Below are positions 21,814 to 28,455 of a DNA stretch of 28,455 bases, one piece after another. Every line of letters starts with the position of its first letter. Position 1 is the first letter of the stretch. Origin of the DNA: an uncultured Spirochaetales bacterium (lineage in GTDB: Bacteria > Spirochaetota > Spirochaetia > Sphaerochaetales > Sphaerochaetaceae); NCBI GenBank assembly GCA_934271365.1, contig CAKQRI010000027.1:1-28455 (forward strand). Direction: 5' to 3'. The notes below the pieces were generated by a model, which was given only the letters and a program-made list of their open reading frames with translations, was not told the DNA's origin and did no database searches. A program made the translations under genes and the position numbers.

Positions 21814-23904
21814 ATGGAAACTGTAGCAGATTATTTCGGCTCTATGGTCTTTAATGATGAGACAATGAGGGAAAGACTTCCTAAGGATGTATATAAGGCT
21901 CTCAAAAGAACTATTGCAGAAGGTAAGGATCTGGATATAAATGTAGCAAACAGTGTTGCTAATGCTATGAAGAACTGGGCTGTTGAGAATGGCTGCACCC
22001 ATTATACGCACTGGTTCCAGCCAATGACAGGAATAACAGCTGAGAAGCATGAAGCATTCATCTCTCCTATTGATGGAGGAAAGGTCCTTCTGGAATTCTC
22101 AGGTAAAGAGCTTATAAAAGGTGAGCCTGATGCTTCTTCATTTCCATCAGGAGGGCTAAGAGCGACATTTGAAGCAAGAGGATATACTGCATGGGATCCG
22201 ACTAGCTATGCATTCATCAAGGATGATACTCTATGCATTCCGACTGCATTCTGCTCATATTCGGGCGAGGTTCTTGATAAGAAGACACCACTTCTCAGAA
22301 GCATGGAAGCTATTTCAGAAGAAGCTGTCAAGATTCTGAGGCTATTCGGGCGTGATGATGTAAAGCGTGTGATAACCACTGTCGGTCCAGAGCAGGAGTA
22401 TTTCCTTATTGATAAGAAAGACTATGAGAGAAGAAAGGATCTCATCTACACCGGACGTACGCTTCTTGGCGCAAGAAGTCCAAAGGGACAGGAGATGGAG
22501 GATCATTACTTCGGTGTTCTCAAGACCCGTGTCTCTGAATACATGCATGACCTGGACAGGGAGCTCTGGAAGCTTGGAATAAATGCAAAGACAAGCCACA
22601 ATGAGGTTGCGCCATGCCAGCATGAGCTTGCTCCTGTATATGCTACGACTAATATAGCTGTAGATCATAACCAGCTGACTATGGAGATGATGAAGAAAGT
22701 TGCAGAGCGCCATGGCTTTGCATGTCTTCTCCATGAGAAGCCGTTTGAAGGTGTCAATGGTTCTGGAAAGCACAATAACTGGTCCATCTCAACAGATACA
22801 GGCGTGAATCTTCTTGATCCAGGAAAATCTCCTAAGGACAATATGCAGTTCCTTCTGTTCCTTGTTGCTGTGATAAAAGCAGTGGATGAATATCAGGATC
22901 TGATGAGAGTCTCTGTTGCAAGTGCTGGAAATGATCATAGACTTGGAGCTAATGAAGCACCTCCTGCTATTGTATCGATGTTCCTAGGTGATGATCTTAC
23001 TGAGATTCTGGATTCCCTCTCAGAAGGGAGACCTGTTAATGGAAAGAAAGCTCAGAGAATGGAGCTGGGCGTCCATGTTCTTCCTTCAATTCCTAAGGAT
23101 ACAACAGATAGGAACAGAACATCTCCATTTGCATTTACCGGTAATAAGTTTGAATTCAGAATGCTTGGCTCCTCATTCTCTGTATCTGGTCCTAACATTG
23201 TGATAAATACTATTGTTGCGAAGGAGCTTAGAGGGTTCTATGAAGTTCTCGCAGGGGCTGCTGACTTCAATGAAGCTGTTGCTGCTCTTATAAAGAAGAC
23301 ATACACAGAGCACAAGAGGATAGTATTCAATGGCAATAACTATTCAGATGAATGGGTAAAGGAAGCAGCGAGAAGAGGACTTCTGAATCTGAGCTCATCG
23401 CCTGATGCTTATGATTCCTTCATAGCACCTAAGAATGTTGCAGTATTCGAAGAGTTCGGGATCTATAGCTCTGTCGAGGTGCATTCAAGGTATGAGATCC
23501 TCAATGAGGAATATTCTAAGACTGTGCATATCGAGGCTCTCACGCTTACAGATATGATCAATCGCCAGGTTCTTCCAGCTGTTGAGAGCTATGCTGCAAA
23601 AGTCGCAGGTGGAGTTGCCGCTAAGGCTGCTGTTCTGCCAGAGCTCAGGCTCACAGCGGAACGATCTCTCCTTACAGAGCTTGCAGAGCTTACAGATGAG
23701 CTATATAGCTCAGTAAAGGAGCTTGAGAAGCTTACTGTAGAGGCTGATTCATACGAGGGATCTGCTGCCGCACATTTCTATAGGAATGCAGTAATACCTC
23801 AGATGGATGAGGTCAGAAAATATGCAGATGCACTTGAGCTTATTGTAGACCAGAAGGACTGGCCATATCCTACATATGGCGAGATGCTGTTCTATGTTAA
23901 CTGA
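21814..23904 (+). CDS. glnN: Glutamine synthetase, type III
   Basis: Type III glutamine synthetase of 696 residues, the large dodecameric form found in Bacteroidetes, some spirochaetes and cyanobacteria. Characteristic blocks are FPSGGLRATFEARGYTAWDP, TTVGPEQEYFLIDK, NEVAPCQHELAPVY, FEGVNGSGKHNNWS, AGNDHRLGANEAPPAI and the long C-terminal helical region. The ATG at 21814 has GGAGG at 21800-21804. The frame is open further upstream, but that part lies in the terminator hairpin and is not translated. It is divergent from glnA, with a shared 568-base control region. The presence of both GSI and GSIII suggests condition-specific use. Two long hairpins follow the stop codon. Confidence 0.96.
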   Translation: METVADYFGSMVFNDETMRERLPKDVYKALKRTIAEGKDLDINVANSVANAMKNWAVENGCTHYTHWFQPMTGITAEKHEAFISPIDGGKVLLEFSGKELIKGEPDASSFPSGGLRATFEARGYTAWDPTSYAFIKDDTLCIPTAFCSYSGEVLDKKTPLLRSMEAISEEAVKILRLFGRDDVKRVITTVGPEQEYFLIDKKDYERRKDLIYTGRTLLGARSPKGQEMEDHYFGVLKTRVSEYMHDLDRELWKLGINAKTSHNEVAPCQHELAPVYATTNIAVDHNQLTMEMMKKVAERHGFACLLHEKPFEGVNGSGKHNNWSISTDTGVNLLDPGKSPKDNMQFLLFLVAVIKAVDEYQDLMRVSVASAGNDHRLGANEAPPAIVSMFLGDDLTEILDSLSEGRPVNGKKAQRMELGVHVLPSIPKDTTDRNRTSPFAFTGNKFEFRMLGSSFSVSGPNIVINTIVAKELRGFYEVLAGAADFNEAVAALIKKTYTEHKRIVFNGNNYSDEWVKEAARRGLLNLSSSPDAYDSFIAPKNVAVFEEFGIYSSVEVHSRYEILNEEYSKTVHIEALTLTDMINRQVLPAVESYAAKVAGGVAAKAAVLPELRLTAERSLLTELAELTDELYSSVKELEKLTVEADSYEGSAAAHFYRNAVIPQMDEVRKYADALELIVDQKDWPYPTYGEMLFYVN

Positions 23905-23910
23905 TGCTCT

Positions 23911-23963
23911 GAGAGCATGGAATCATTATCCTGGTCGTCTCTCTTACTGATTCCATGTCTCTC
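23911..23963. repeat. Long inverted repeat after glnN
   Basis: CATGGAATCA at 23916-23925 pairs with TGATTCCATG at 23948-23957, extended outward with one bulge by GAGAG against CTCTT. The loop is 22 bases. There is no T run afterwards. It may be a 3'-end stabilising hairpin for the glnN message. Confidence 0.6.
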
Positions 23964-23979
23964 TTGAGATACAACTCCT

Positions 23980-24003
23980 GCCCCTTCTAGCAATAGGAGG
24001 GGC
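23980..24003. repeat. G+C-rich hairpin with GCAA tetraloop
   Basis: GCCCCTTCTA at 23980-23989 pairs with TAGGAGGGGC at 23994-24003 (10 bp, one G-T wobble) around the stable tetraloop GCAA on the plus strand. It lies between convergent glnN and the flavodoxin-like gene. No T run is present on either side, so it is not a standard terminator, though transcript ends here are likely. Confidence 0.7.
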
Positions 24004-24010
24004 ATCTTAG

Positions 24011-24550
24011 TCACGCATTGAGACCCAGGTTATACGCATCTGTAAGGGCTTTGTGTCCTTTTATGTCGCCTGGCTTTTCGACACCTTTTGCAAATGAAAC
24101 TCCCTTGAGTGCTGCTTTTTCAAAGCATGAGATCCAGCATTCAATACCATTCTCTGTTCCATCAACAGCACTATCTTCATTCTCAGCCGCAGAAGCGAGA
24201 AGATAGATATCTCTGAATGCATAATCTGCAGGGAATAGCGAGTTTGCCCTGTCAAGCATTGTCTTAAGCTGACCAGCCATTCCGTAGTAGTAAACAGGAG
24301 TTGCAAATGCAATTGCATCCGCATCCTTCATCTCCTCGGTTATTGCATTTGCATCATCTTCTATTAAGCAGTGTCCTATCTTCTGGCATGCAAGACATCC
24401 TCTGCAGAAACTGATTTTCTTCCCGGCAAGAGAAATCTTCTTCACTGAATTGCCACCATCTATTGCACCTTTCATGAATTCATCTGCAAGTGCATCAGAA
24501 TTGCTGTTATTTCTCAGGCTTGCTGATATAATCAGAATCTTCTTTCCCAT
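24011..24550 (-). CDS. Flavodoxin-like NAD(P)H-dependent FMN reductase
   Basis: Flavodoxin-fold oxidoreductase of 179 residues from the ATG at 24550, which has GGAG about 6 bases upstream; an in-frame upstream ATG at 24586 is less suitable. The FMN phosphate loop is ISASLRNNSNSDAL near the start, and ATPVYYYGMAGQLKTMLDR is the family's central motif. A CRGCLACQ-x4-C cysteine cluster after the second strand resembles the iron-sulfur-flavoprotein branch, so it may carry a cluster or redox-active Cys. The substrate is unknown. It stands alone, convergent with glnN. Confidence 0.88.
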   Translation of the reverse strand: MGKKILIISASLRNNSNSDALADEFMKGAIDGGNSVKKISLAGKKISFCRGCLACQKIGHCLIEDDANAITEEMKDADAIAFATPVYYYGMAGQLKTMLDRANSLFPADYAFRDIYLLASAAENEDSAVDGTENGIECWISCFEKAALKGVSFAKGVEKPGDIKGHKALTDAYNLGLNA

Positions 24551-24682
24551 ATAATGCTCCTTGATATTGGTTTTTCTGTGGTTCAAGAATGATAAATCAA
24601 CAGAAAAACGATGGCAATACTGTCTTTATGAAAAATTTTCATGAGAATTTATGTAACCTTTTGGATAATCAATGATTTATAG

Positions 24683-24770
24683 TATATAGACATAGAAAAT
24701 AGTGTTTTTCTCTCTTTATTTTGTGACCTCCTTCTGGGCTCTGGACTATATCTAGAGCCCTCTTTCTTTT
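24683..24770 (+). ncRNA. Candidate small RNA
   Basis: A plus-strand unit in a gene-free gap. TTGGAT at 24661-24666 and TATATA at 24683-24688 (16 bases apart) could be a promoter. A T-rich stretch follows, then the single-stranded-looking word CCTCCTT at 24727-24733, complementary to Shine-Dalgarno sequences. It ends in an intrinsic terminator, GGGCTCT (24736-24742) with AGAGCCC (24754-24760), followed by TCTTTCTTTT. The predicted RNA would be about 75 bases. It could instead be a terminated leader of the gene at 24913. Confidence 0.4.
24736..24770 (+). terminator. Plus-strand intrinsic terminator in an intergenic gap
   Basis: A 7-bp G+C-rich perfect stem (24736-24742 with 24754-24760), an 11-base loop and a ten-base T-rich tail. 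No annotated plus-strand gene ends nearby, because glnN stops at 23904 and has other hairpins. Confidence 0.75.
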
Positions 24771-24912
24771 CCAAACGGCAACTTCAGTGCTAGAATATAG
24801 TCCTACAGATCTAATTCAATTATTCATAGGCTTGAGCATAAGCTGCATATTGCTATGCCCATAGAAGCGTATATTCTTCAGGCTGCATTCTTTTTATAAG
24901 AGAGGTGTTAGC

Positions 24913-25785
24913 ATGTCAAAAGAAGCCACAGAATTCCAGAGAAAAGAAATGAGCAGGATGTATAGAGGAAAAGAGATATTCAAACCTCTGAATACAGGCT
25001 GGATAGATGACAATGTTGCGTCGCTGAGAGAATGGGTTGCTAATATATTCTTCTACAGAAAAGGCAGTACTGTGATAATGATTGATGCAGGTTATAGCTA
25101 TGACAGGCTGGAAGAGAAGATGTCATGGCTGGGAATCAGGAAAGAAGATATAGGTAATATCCTCATTACGCATCAGGATACAGATCATGTCGGCGCTGTA
25201 GAGCGGGATAGCAATAGCATATTCAGAAGCGCAAGGCTTTATCTAGGTGAGATAGAGAATAGGTATCTGACAGGAGAGGCCAGGAGAAGAGTCATATACC
25301 ATATGTATAAGCTTCCGCAGGTCTATATTGATAATGAGAAGACTCTTCTCAATGATGGGGATGTATTCCATATTGGTGATATAAAGATAGAGGCTATTCT
25401 CACTCCAGGCCATACATGGGGCCATATGGTCTATCTGATAGATGATAAGTATTTATTTACAGGGGATGCTCTCTGGCTTGGCTATGATGGAGGCTATAGC
25501 TTCATCAGTGCGCTTGCTGAGAGTAATAAGCTTGGAAAGCAATCGCTCAAGAAGCTTGAGACGATCCTGCGATCCCGTAGCATCAGGCCAATGATACTGA
25601 CAGGCCATACAGGATGGACTGATGACATTGATTTTGCATTCCGCCATATAGATAAGGTATGCTCTCTCTTCAGACATGGAGAGCATGATCCATATGCACC
25701 GTATGATGCATATGATGAGTCTGATGATACAGAAGCAAATGCTAAGAAAGTGAGGCCTGAAAGGGCTGATAGGAGGCTGTCATGA
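24913..25785 (+). CDS. MBL-fold metallo-hydrolase
   Basis: Metallo-beta-lactamase-fold hydrolase of 290 residues. The metal site is visible as THQDTDHVGA (H87-x-D89-x-D91-H92; the second His of the usual HxHxDH is Asp), PGHTWGH, GDA and GHTG near the C-terminus. The substitution is found in several MBL subfamilies, so activity is still likely. The substrate is unknown; hydroxyacylglutathione hydrolase-like or lactonase-like activity is possible. GAGAGG precedes the ATG. Its stop overlaps the start of the next gene as ATGA, so it begins a four-gene coupled operon. The tail is low-complexity and acidic (DPYAPYDAYDESDD). Confidence 0.88.
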   Translation: MSKEATEFQRKEMSRMYRGKEIFKPLNTGWIDDNVASLREWVANIFFYRKGSTVIMIDAGYSYDRLEEKMSWLGIRKEDIGNILITHQDTDHVGAVERDSNSIFRSARLYLGEIENRYLTGEARRRVIYHMYKLPQVYIDNEKTLLNDGDVFHIGDIKIEAILTPGHTWGHMVYLIDDKYLFTGDALWLGYDGGYSFISALAESNKLGKQSLKKLETILRSRSIRPMILTGHTGWTDDIDFAFRHIDKVCSLFRHGEHDPYAPYDAYDESDDTEANAKKVRPERADRRLS

Positions 25786-26715
25786 GAATTCTTGTATATG
25801 GGGCAGGTGTTCAGGGGGGCTAATCTCGCTTCATCTCTATACTCATCAGGTAAGGATGTAACGCTTCTGGCTCGTGGAGCCTGGGCTGACGTGATAAGAA
25901 GCAGGGGCCTTCAGATCAGAGAGTATTACACCCGGAGGAGAAGAGTAAGCTATATTCCTGTAATAGAGACTCTGATGCCTGATGACTTCTATGATGTCAT
26001 ATTCATAGCTCTCCGCTATACTCAGCTTGGTTCTATAATAGATGTTCTGAAATCAAATAGATCCAAGAACATTGTATTTATAGGCAACAATGCAAAGCCC
26101 GAATACTATGCATCTCTTCTTCCAGAAAAGAATGTCATGTTTGCATTCTCTTCTGCAGCTGGACGACGAGAAGGCGATATGGTTATCTCAATGAGCATGA
26201 GAAAGATTGTAATCGGAGATCTTATGGGCAATAAAGTGAATGAGGATTTCATCAGGAGCATCTTCGATGGAACCAGATATAATCTGGAATATGAGGAGCA
26301 CATGGAAGATTATCTTCTTTCTCATGCAGCATATGTGCTTCCTATTGTATTTGGATGTTATAAAACAGGTGGAAATCTTGGAAAGCTCAGACATGACAGA
26401 CCGTATCTGAATAGAATCATTGATGCGAATATAGAGGGCTATAGGGCAATAGTGAAAGCTGGATATGAAATAAGGCCCTCGTCTGACAGTAATTATGAAA
26501 GTCAGGGATACCGGAAGCTATGTTATCGTTTTCTGCGCTTATTATGTATCTTCAAAGGCCTTGGTAGAATATGCGTATCAGACCATGCAATGAATGCTGT
26601 AGATGAGATGAAGGCTCTGAATGATGATATTAAGGACTTCTTTGACCAATGCGGGGCTGAATATAATAACTGGAAGATGCTTGAGATTGATGCAGAAGGA
26701 TTTCTTGATGAATGA
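25782..26715 (+). CDS. Ketopantoate-reductase-like protein, frameshifted as read
   Basis: ApbA/PanE-type 2-dehydropantoate 2-reductase family, about 310 residues when restored. From the ATG at 25782 (AGGAGG at 25771-25776, overlapping the MBL stop) the frame reads MRILVYGAGVQGG, the expected Rossmann start, then hits TAA. The downstream frame continues ANLASSLYSSGKDVTLLARG to the normal end. Removing one G from the six-G run at 25814-25819 joins the halves perfectly. The cause may be a sequencing or assembly error, a phase-variable tract, or a recent mutation. The C-terminal ApbA domain is present. The actual substrate is unclear, as it lies with MBL and ATC-hydrolase-like genes rather than pan genes. 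Confidence 0.8.
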
Positions 26716-27412
26716 TTCTGAATTGACGTTCAACAGAGAATTCCATGTGCTTTATTCAAGAGCCTGTAAGAAGGAGATACAGAAACGGATTGCATTGCAC
26801 TATCCTGCAGATTCTAGAGAGAATGTGTGGACAGAAGTTCAGAGGAAATATGATGAATATCTCAAAGGCTTCAGAACTGATCTTGGAGGGAAGAGAAACT
26901 TTCACAATGGAAAGGGTGGTACATATGATTGTATTGCCCTGATGAGCTATTATGCAGTTGCATCAGATAATACCAGCGTAGCTGAGCTTGAGGAGATGGA
27001 GGGGAATTTATTTCTTCCAGCATTCAGAAGACTTCGGTTTGTAAACTGCAATAGGAAGTTCTGGAGAAGGCTGCTATATAAAGCATTCAAGCAGTCTGAG
27101 AAGAAATGCAATAAGTGGAATGACTATAAGATGGAATTGCTTCCTTATGATTACTCAGAGCCTATCTCGTACTCTTTCAGGTCGTGTCCAGTAGCAGAAT
27201 TTGCAGCATCCCATGGCCTATCAGAATTGATGCCTGCATTCTGCAATCCAGACTATAAAGGAATGGAGCTTATACATGCTAGGCTTGTAAGAACACATAC
27301 ATGTGCAGATAGTGATATCTGTGATTATTCTATTACTGGGGATAAGGACTCTTGTTATTTATCAGAGCATCCTGAGTATGTAGATGAGAGAGGATTTAGG
27401 AGGAATATATGA
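26708..27412 (+). CDS. ATC-hydrolase-family protein, copy 1
   Basis: A 234-residue protein of the L-2-amino-thiazoline-4-carboxylic acid hydrolase family (named for a step in microbial cysteine formation; most members are uncharacterised). The diagnostic C-terminal region reads FRSCPVAEFAASHGL, LMPAFCNPDY, MELIHARLVRTHTCADSD and ICDYSITGDKD, with four conserved-looking Cys and an HARLVRT motif. The N-terminal half is helical and basic. The ATG at 26708 overlaps the end of the preceding gene by 8 bases and its own stop overlaps the next start by 4, so the genes are translationally coupled. The frame is open further upstream, but that part lies in the reductase gene. Confidence 0.82.
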   Translation: MNDSELTFNREFHVLYSRACKKEIQKRIALHYPADSRENVWTEVQRKYDEYLKGFRTDLGGKRNFHNGKGGTYDCIALMSYYAVASDNTSVAELEEMEGNLFLPAFRRLRFVNCNRKFWRRLLYKAFKQSEKKCNKWNDYKMELLPYDYSEPISYSFRSCPVAEFAASHGLSELMPAFCNPDYKGMELIHARLVRTHTCADSDICDYSITGDKDSCYLSEHPEYVDERGFRRNI

Positions 27413-28050
27413 GATGTTGTAAAATGCCAGAAGCTATGTGGCTTCTATTCGGAAGGTCTTTCAGAATGCATCTCATATCAGTATTTGGCTATGATAGGAA
27501 GAGTGCTGCTGAGATTGCAGGAAAAGCAAAGACTCGATATAAGGAAATCATAGAAAGGCTTCCAGAATTTGATCGGAAAGATATCTATCAGAAGAATGCC
27601 GTGAATGCTTCAATGCTTGCTGCTTTTGTCCTCTCAATGCCTGAGCGTCCATCTTTGGAAGCTCTTACTAGATATTATGCAGAGTCAATGATGACTTCCT
27701 CTATGAAATGGTTCTGCAGGAAAAGCGGCAAATCAAGATTCACAGAAAAAGACATTGAAAAACTGAAAGCAGCAGAGGCGCTGAGAGCTGCAGATAATAA
27801 CCCATATTCATGGAATCTGGATTTCTATGAGTATGAAGATGGATATGAGGCAAGATTCACTAAGTGCGGAATCTGCAGGATTATGAAAGATTATGGCCTT
27901 TATGATCTCACTCCAGCTCTATGTCATCTTGACTATACAATGAATGATGCATATGGGACTTCTATTTTTGAACGTGAGTATACTCTAGCATCTGGTGGTC
28001 CTTACTGTGACTGCAGATATAAGAAAATCATGCAAATCGTTGAATTTTAA
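27409..28050 (+). CDS. ATC-hydrolase-family protein, copy 2
   Basis: A 213-residue paralogue of the preceding protein. It shares the C-terminal layout: FTKCGICRIMKDYGL, LTPALCHLDY, FEREYTLASGGPYCDCRY, so Cys positions and the 'R-x-x-T-x-A' strand are kept while the loop residues differ. The pair could form a heteromer or have diverged in substrate. The ATG at 27409 overlaps the preceding stop. It is the last gene of the operon; no clear terminator follows within the next 100 bases. Confidence 0.8.
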   Translation: MRCCKMPEAMWLLFGRSFRMHLISVFGYDRKSAAEIAGKAKTRYKEIIERLPEFDRKDIYQKNAVNASMLAAFVLSMPERPSLEALTRYYAESMMTSSMKWFCRKSGKSRFTEKDIEKLKAAEALRAADNNPYSWNLDFYEYEDGYEARFTKCGICRIMKDYGLYDLTPALCHLDYTMNDAYGTSIFEREYTLASGGPYCDCRYKKIMQIVEF

Positions 28051-28169
28051 GGTAAATTCTCGAGGAAGCAGCTGAAGTCACGCACCTAGGTAAAATCCCG
28101 TACTAGAAAGAAAAATCTTGTCATTTCAGCCTTTAAACATTAGGATTCTTGCTAAGAAAAGGTAATTCT
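28050..28169. repeat. Three degenerate direct repeats AGGTAAWWYC
   Basis: AGGTAAATTC (28050), AGGTAAAATC (28088) and AGGTAATTCT (28160) occur within 120 bases after the last gene, in a stretch without any convincing coding frame. Spacing is irregular, and chance similarity is possible in A+T-rich DNA. Confidence 0.3.
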
Positions 28170-28184
28170 GGGCGTGCAAAGGCA

Positions 28185-28229
28185 CCGGGAAGTTAGTTTT
28201 TCCAATTTTGAATAGACTTAACTTCCCGG
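28185..28229. repeat. 11-bp inverted repeat
   Basis: CCGGGAAGTTA at 28185-28195 and TAACTTCCCGG at 28219-28229 form a perfect 11-bp stem with a 23-base loop. No T run follows on the plus strand (GAGATAAAGG), so it is not a standard terminator. It is the strongest structure in the otherwise gene-free 28051-28455 region. Confidence 0.7.
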
Positions 28230-28292
28230 AGATAAAGGCTCAGCGCGTTACCAGACGGATTGGTCTTTTAAAATTATTTTTTCAGCAGTCTA

Positions 28293-28345
28293 ATGGACAG
28301 GTTGATCTGGTCAGGCGGGACACATCTGAGATTCAGCCTGTCCAT
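28293..28345. repeat. Long imperfect inverted repeat
   Basis: ATGGACAGG at 28293-28301 pairs with CCTGTCCAT at 28337-28345, extended inward by T-G, TGA/TCA and, with a bulge, TCT/AGA. Total stem is about 13-16 bp around a G+C-rich centre (CAGGCGGGAC). Short frames on both strands cross it, but neither resembles a known protein. A mobile-element or integron-type remnant cannot be excluded. Confidence 0.55.
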
Positions 28346-28455
28346 GTTCTTTTCTCCGATGAACAGGGGAGTTCTAGCACAATAGTAGATAGAAATGATA
28401 AAGGGTAGGACCCAATAAATATAATCTAATTTACTTTTGCCTCAAATTCAAAAGG

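Noticed and set aside
28208..28408. Short plus-strand reading frame and an opposing minus-strand frame ending near 28275
   Set aside because: Both cross an inverted repeat, resemble no known protein, and have no convincing start signals.

Overview
The window looks like chromosomal DNA from an anaerobic, host- or gut-associated bacterium, most likely a spirochaete of the Treponema/Sphaerochaeta type. This is inferred from several lipoproteins with loose lipoboxes, a type III glutamine synthetase beside a type I enzyme, a poly-G tract inside a surface-lipoprotein promoter, and DUF4143 ATPase and Rpn-type genes. No rRNA or other decisive marker is present, so the assignment is tentative.

Layout. 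(1) 1-6970 is an A+T-richer accessory stretch. It has three lipoproteins of one repetitive-beta style (165, 1242, 6272), a UDG-fold-like protein, an AAA/DUF4143 ATPase preceded by three 35-bp tandem repeats, and an MFS transporter. (2) 6987-11110 holds a PfkB sugar kinase with ung on the minus strand, then a plus-strand GntR-kduI-kduD operon for unsaturated uronate catabolism. (3) 11207-17840 holds an Rpn-family nuclease, a CobW-type metallochaperone GTPase, a NUDIX ADP-ribose pyrophosphatase, a NUMOD1-like mini-protein with a lipoprotein, a MATE exporter overlapped by a leaderless pectinesterase, and a small membrane protein. (4) 17806-23904 is a glutamine module: minus-strand glnA - ANTAR regulator - pyrG, and divergent plus-strand glnN (GSIII). 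(5) 24011-28050 holds a flavodoxin-like reductase, then a tightly overlapping operon of MBL-fold hydrolase, ketopantoate-reductase-like protein (frameshifted as read) and two tandem ATC-hydrolase-family proteins. 28051-28455 has no convincing gene but contains two strong inverted repeats.

How it works together. The best candidate for an undescribed system is the glutamine module. Both divergent synthetase genes have untranslated leaders with intrinsic terminators placed before the start codon. In both leaders the 5' arm of the terminator can instead form a small hairpin with a related six-base loop (AAAGGC in glnA, GAAGGT in glnN, both on closely similar stems). The glnN leader also has a neighbouring CTG-ATAGAA-CAG hairpin. 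The gene directly after glnA encodes an ANTAR RNA-binding protein with a degenerate receiver. This suggests ANTAR-mediated antitermination of two different glutamine synthetases, with glutamine-consuming CTP synthase in the regulator's operon. The second notable signal is an 11-G run between the -35 and -10 of the first lipoprotein gene, which suggests a phase-variable promoter. The pectin/uronate genes (kduI, kduD, GntR, pectinesterase) suggest use of plant pectin oligomers.
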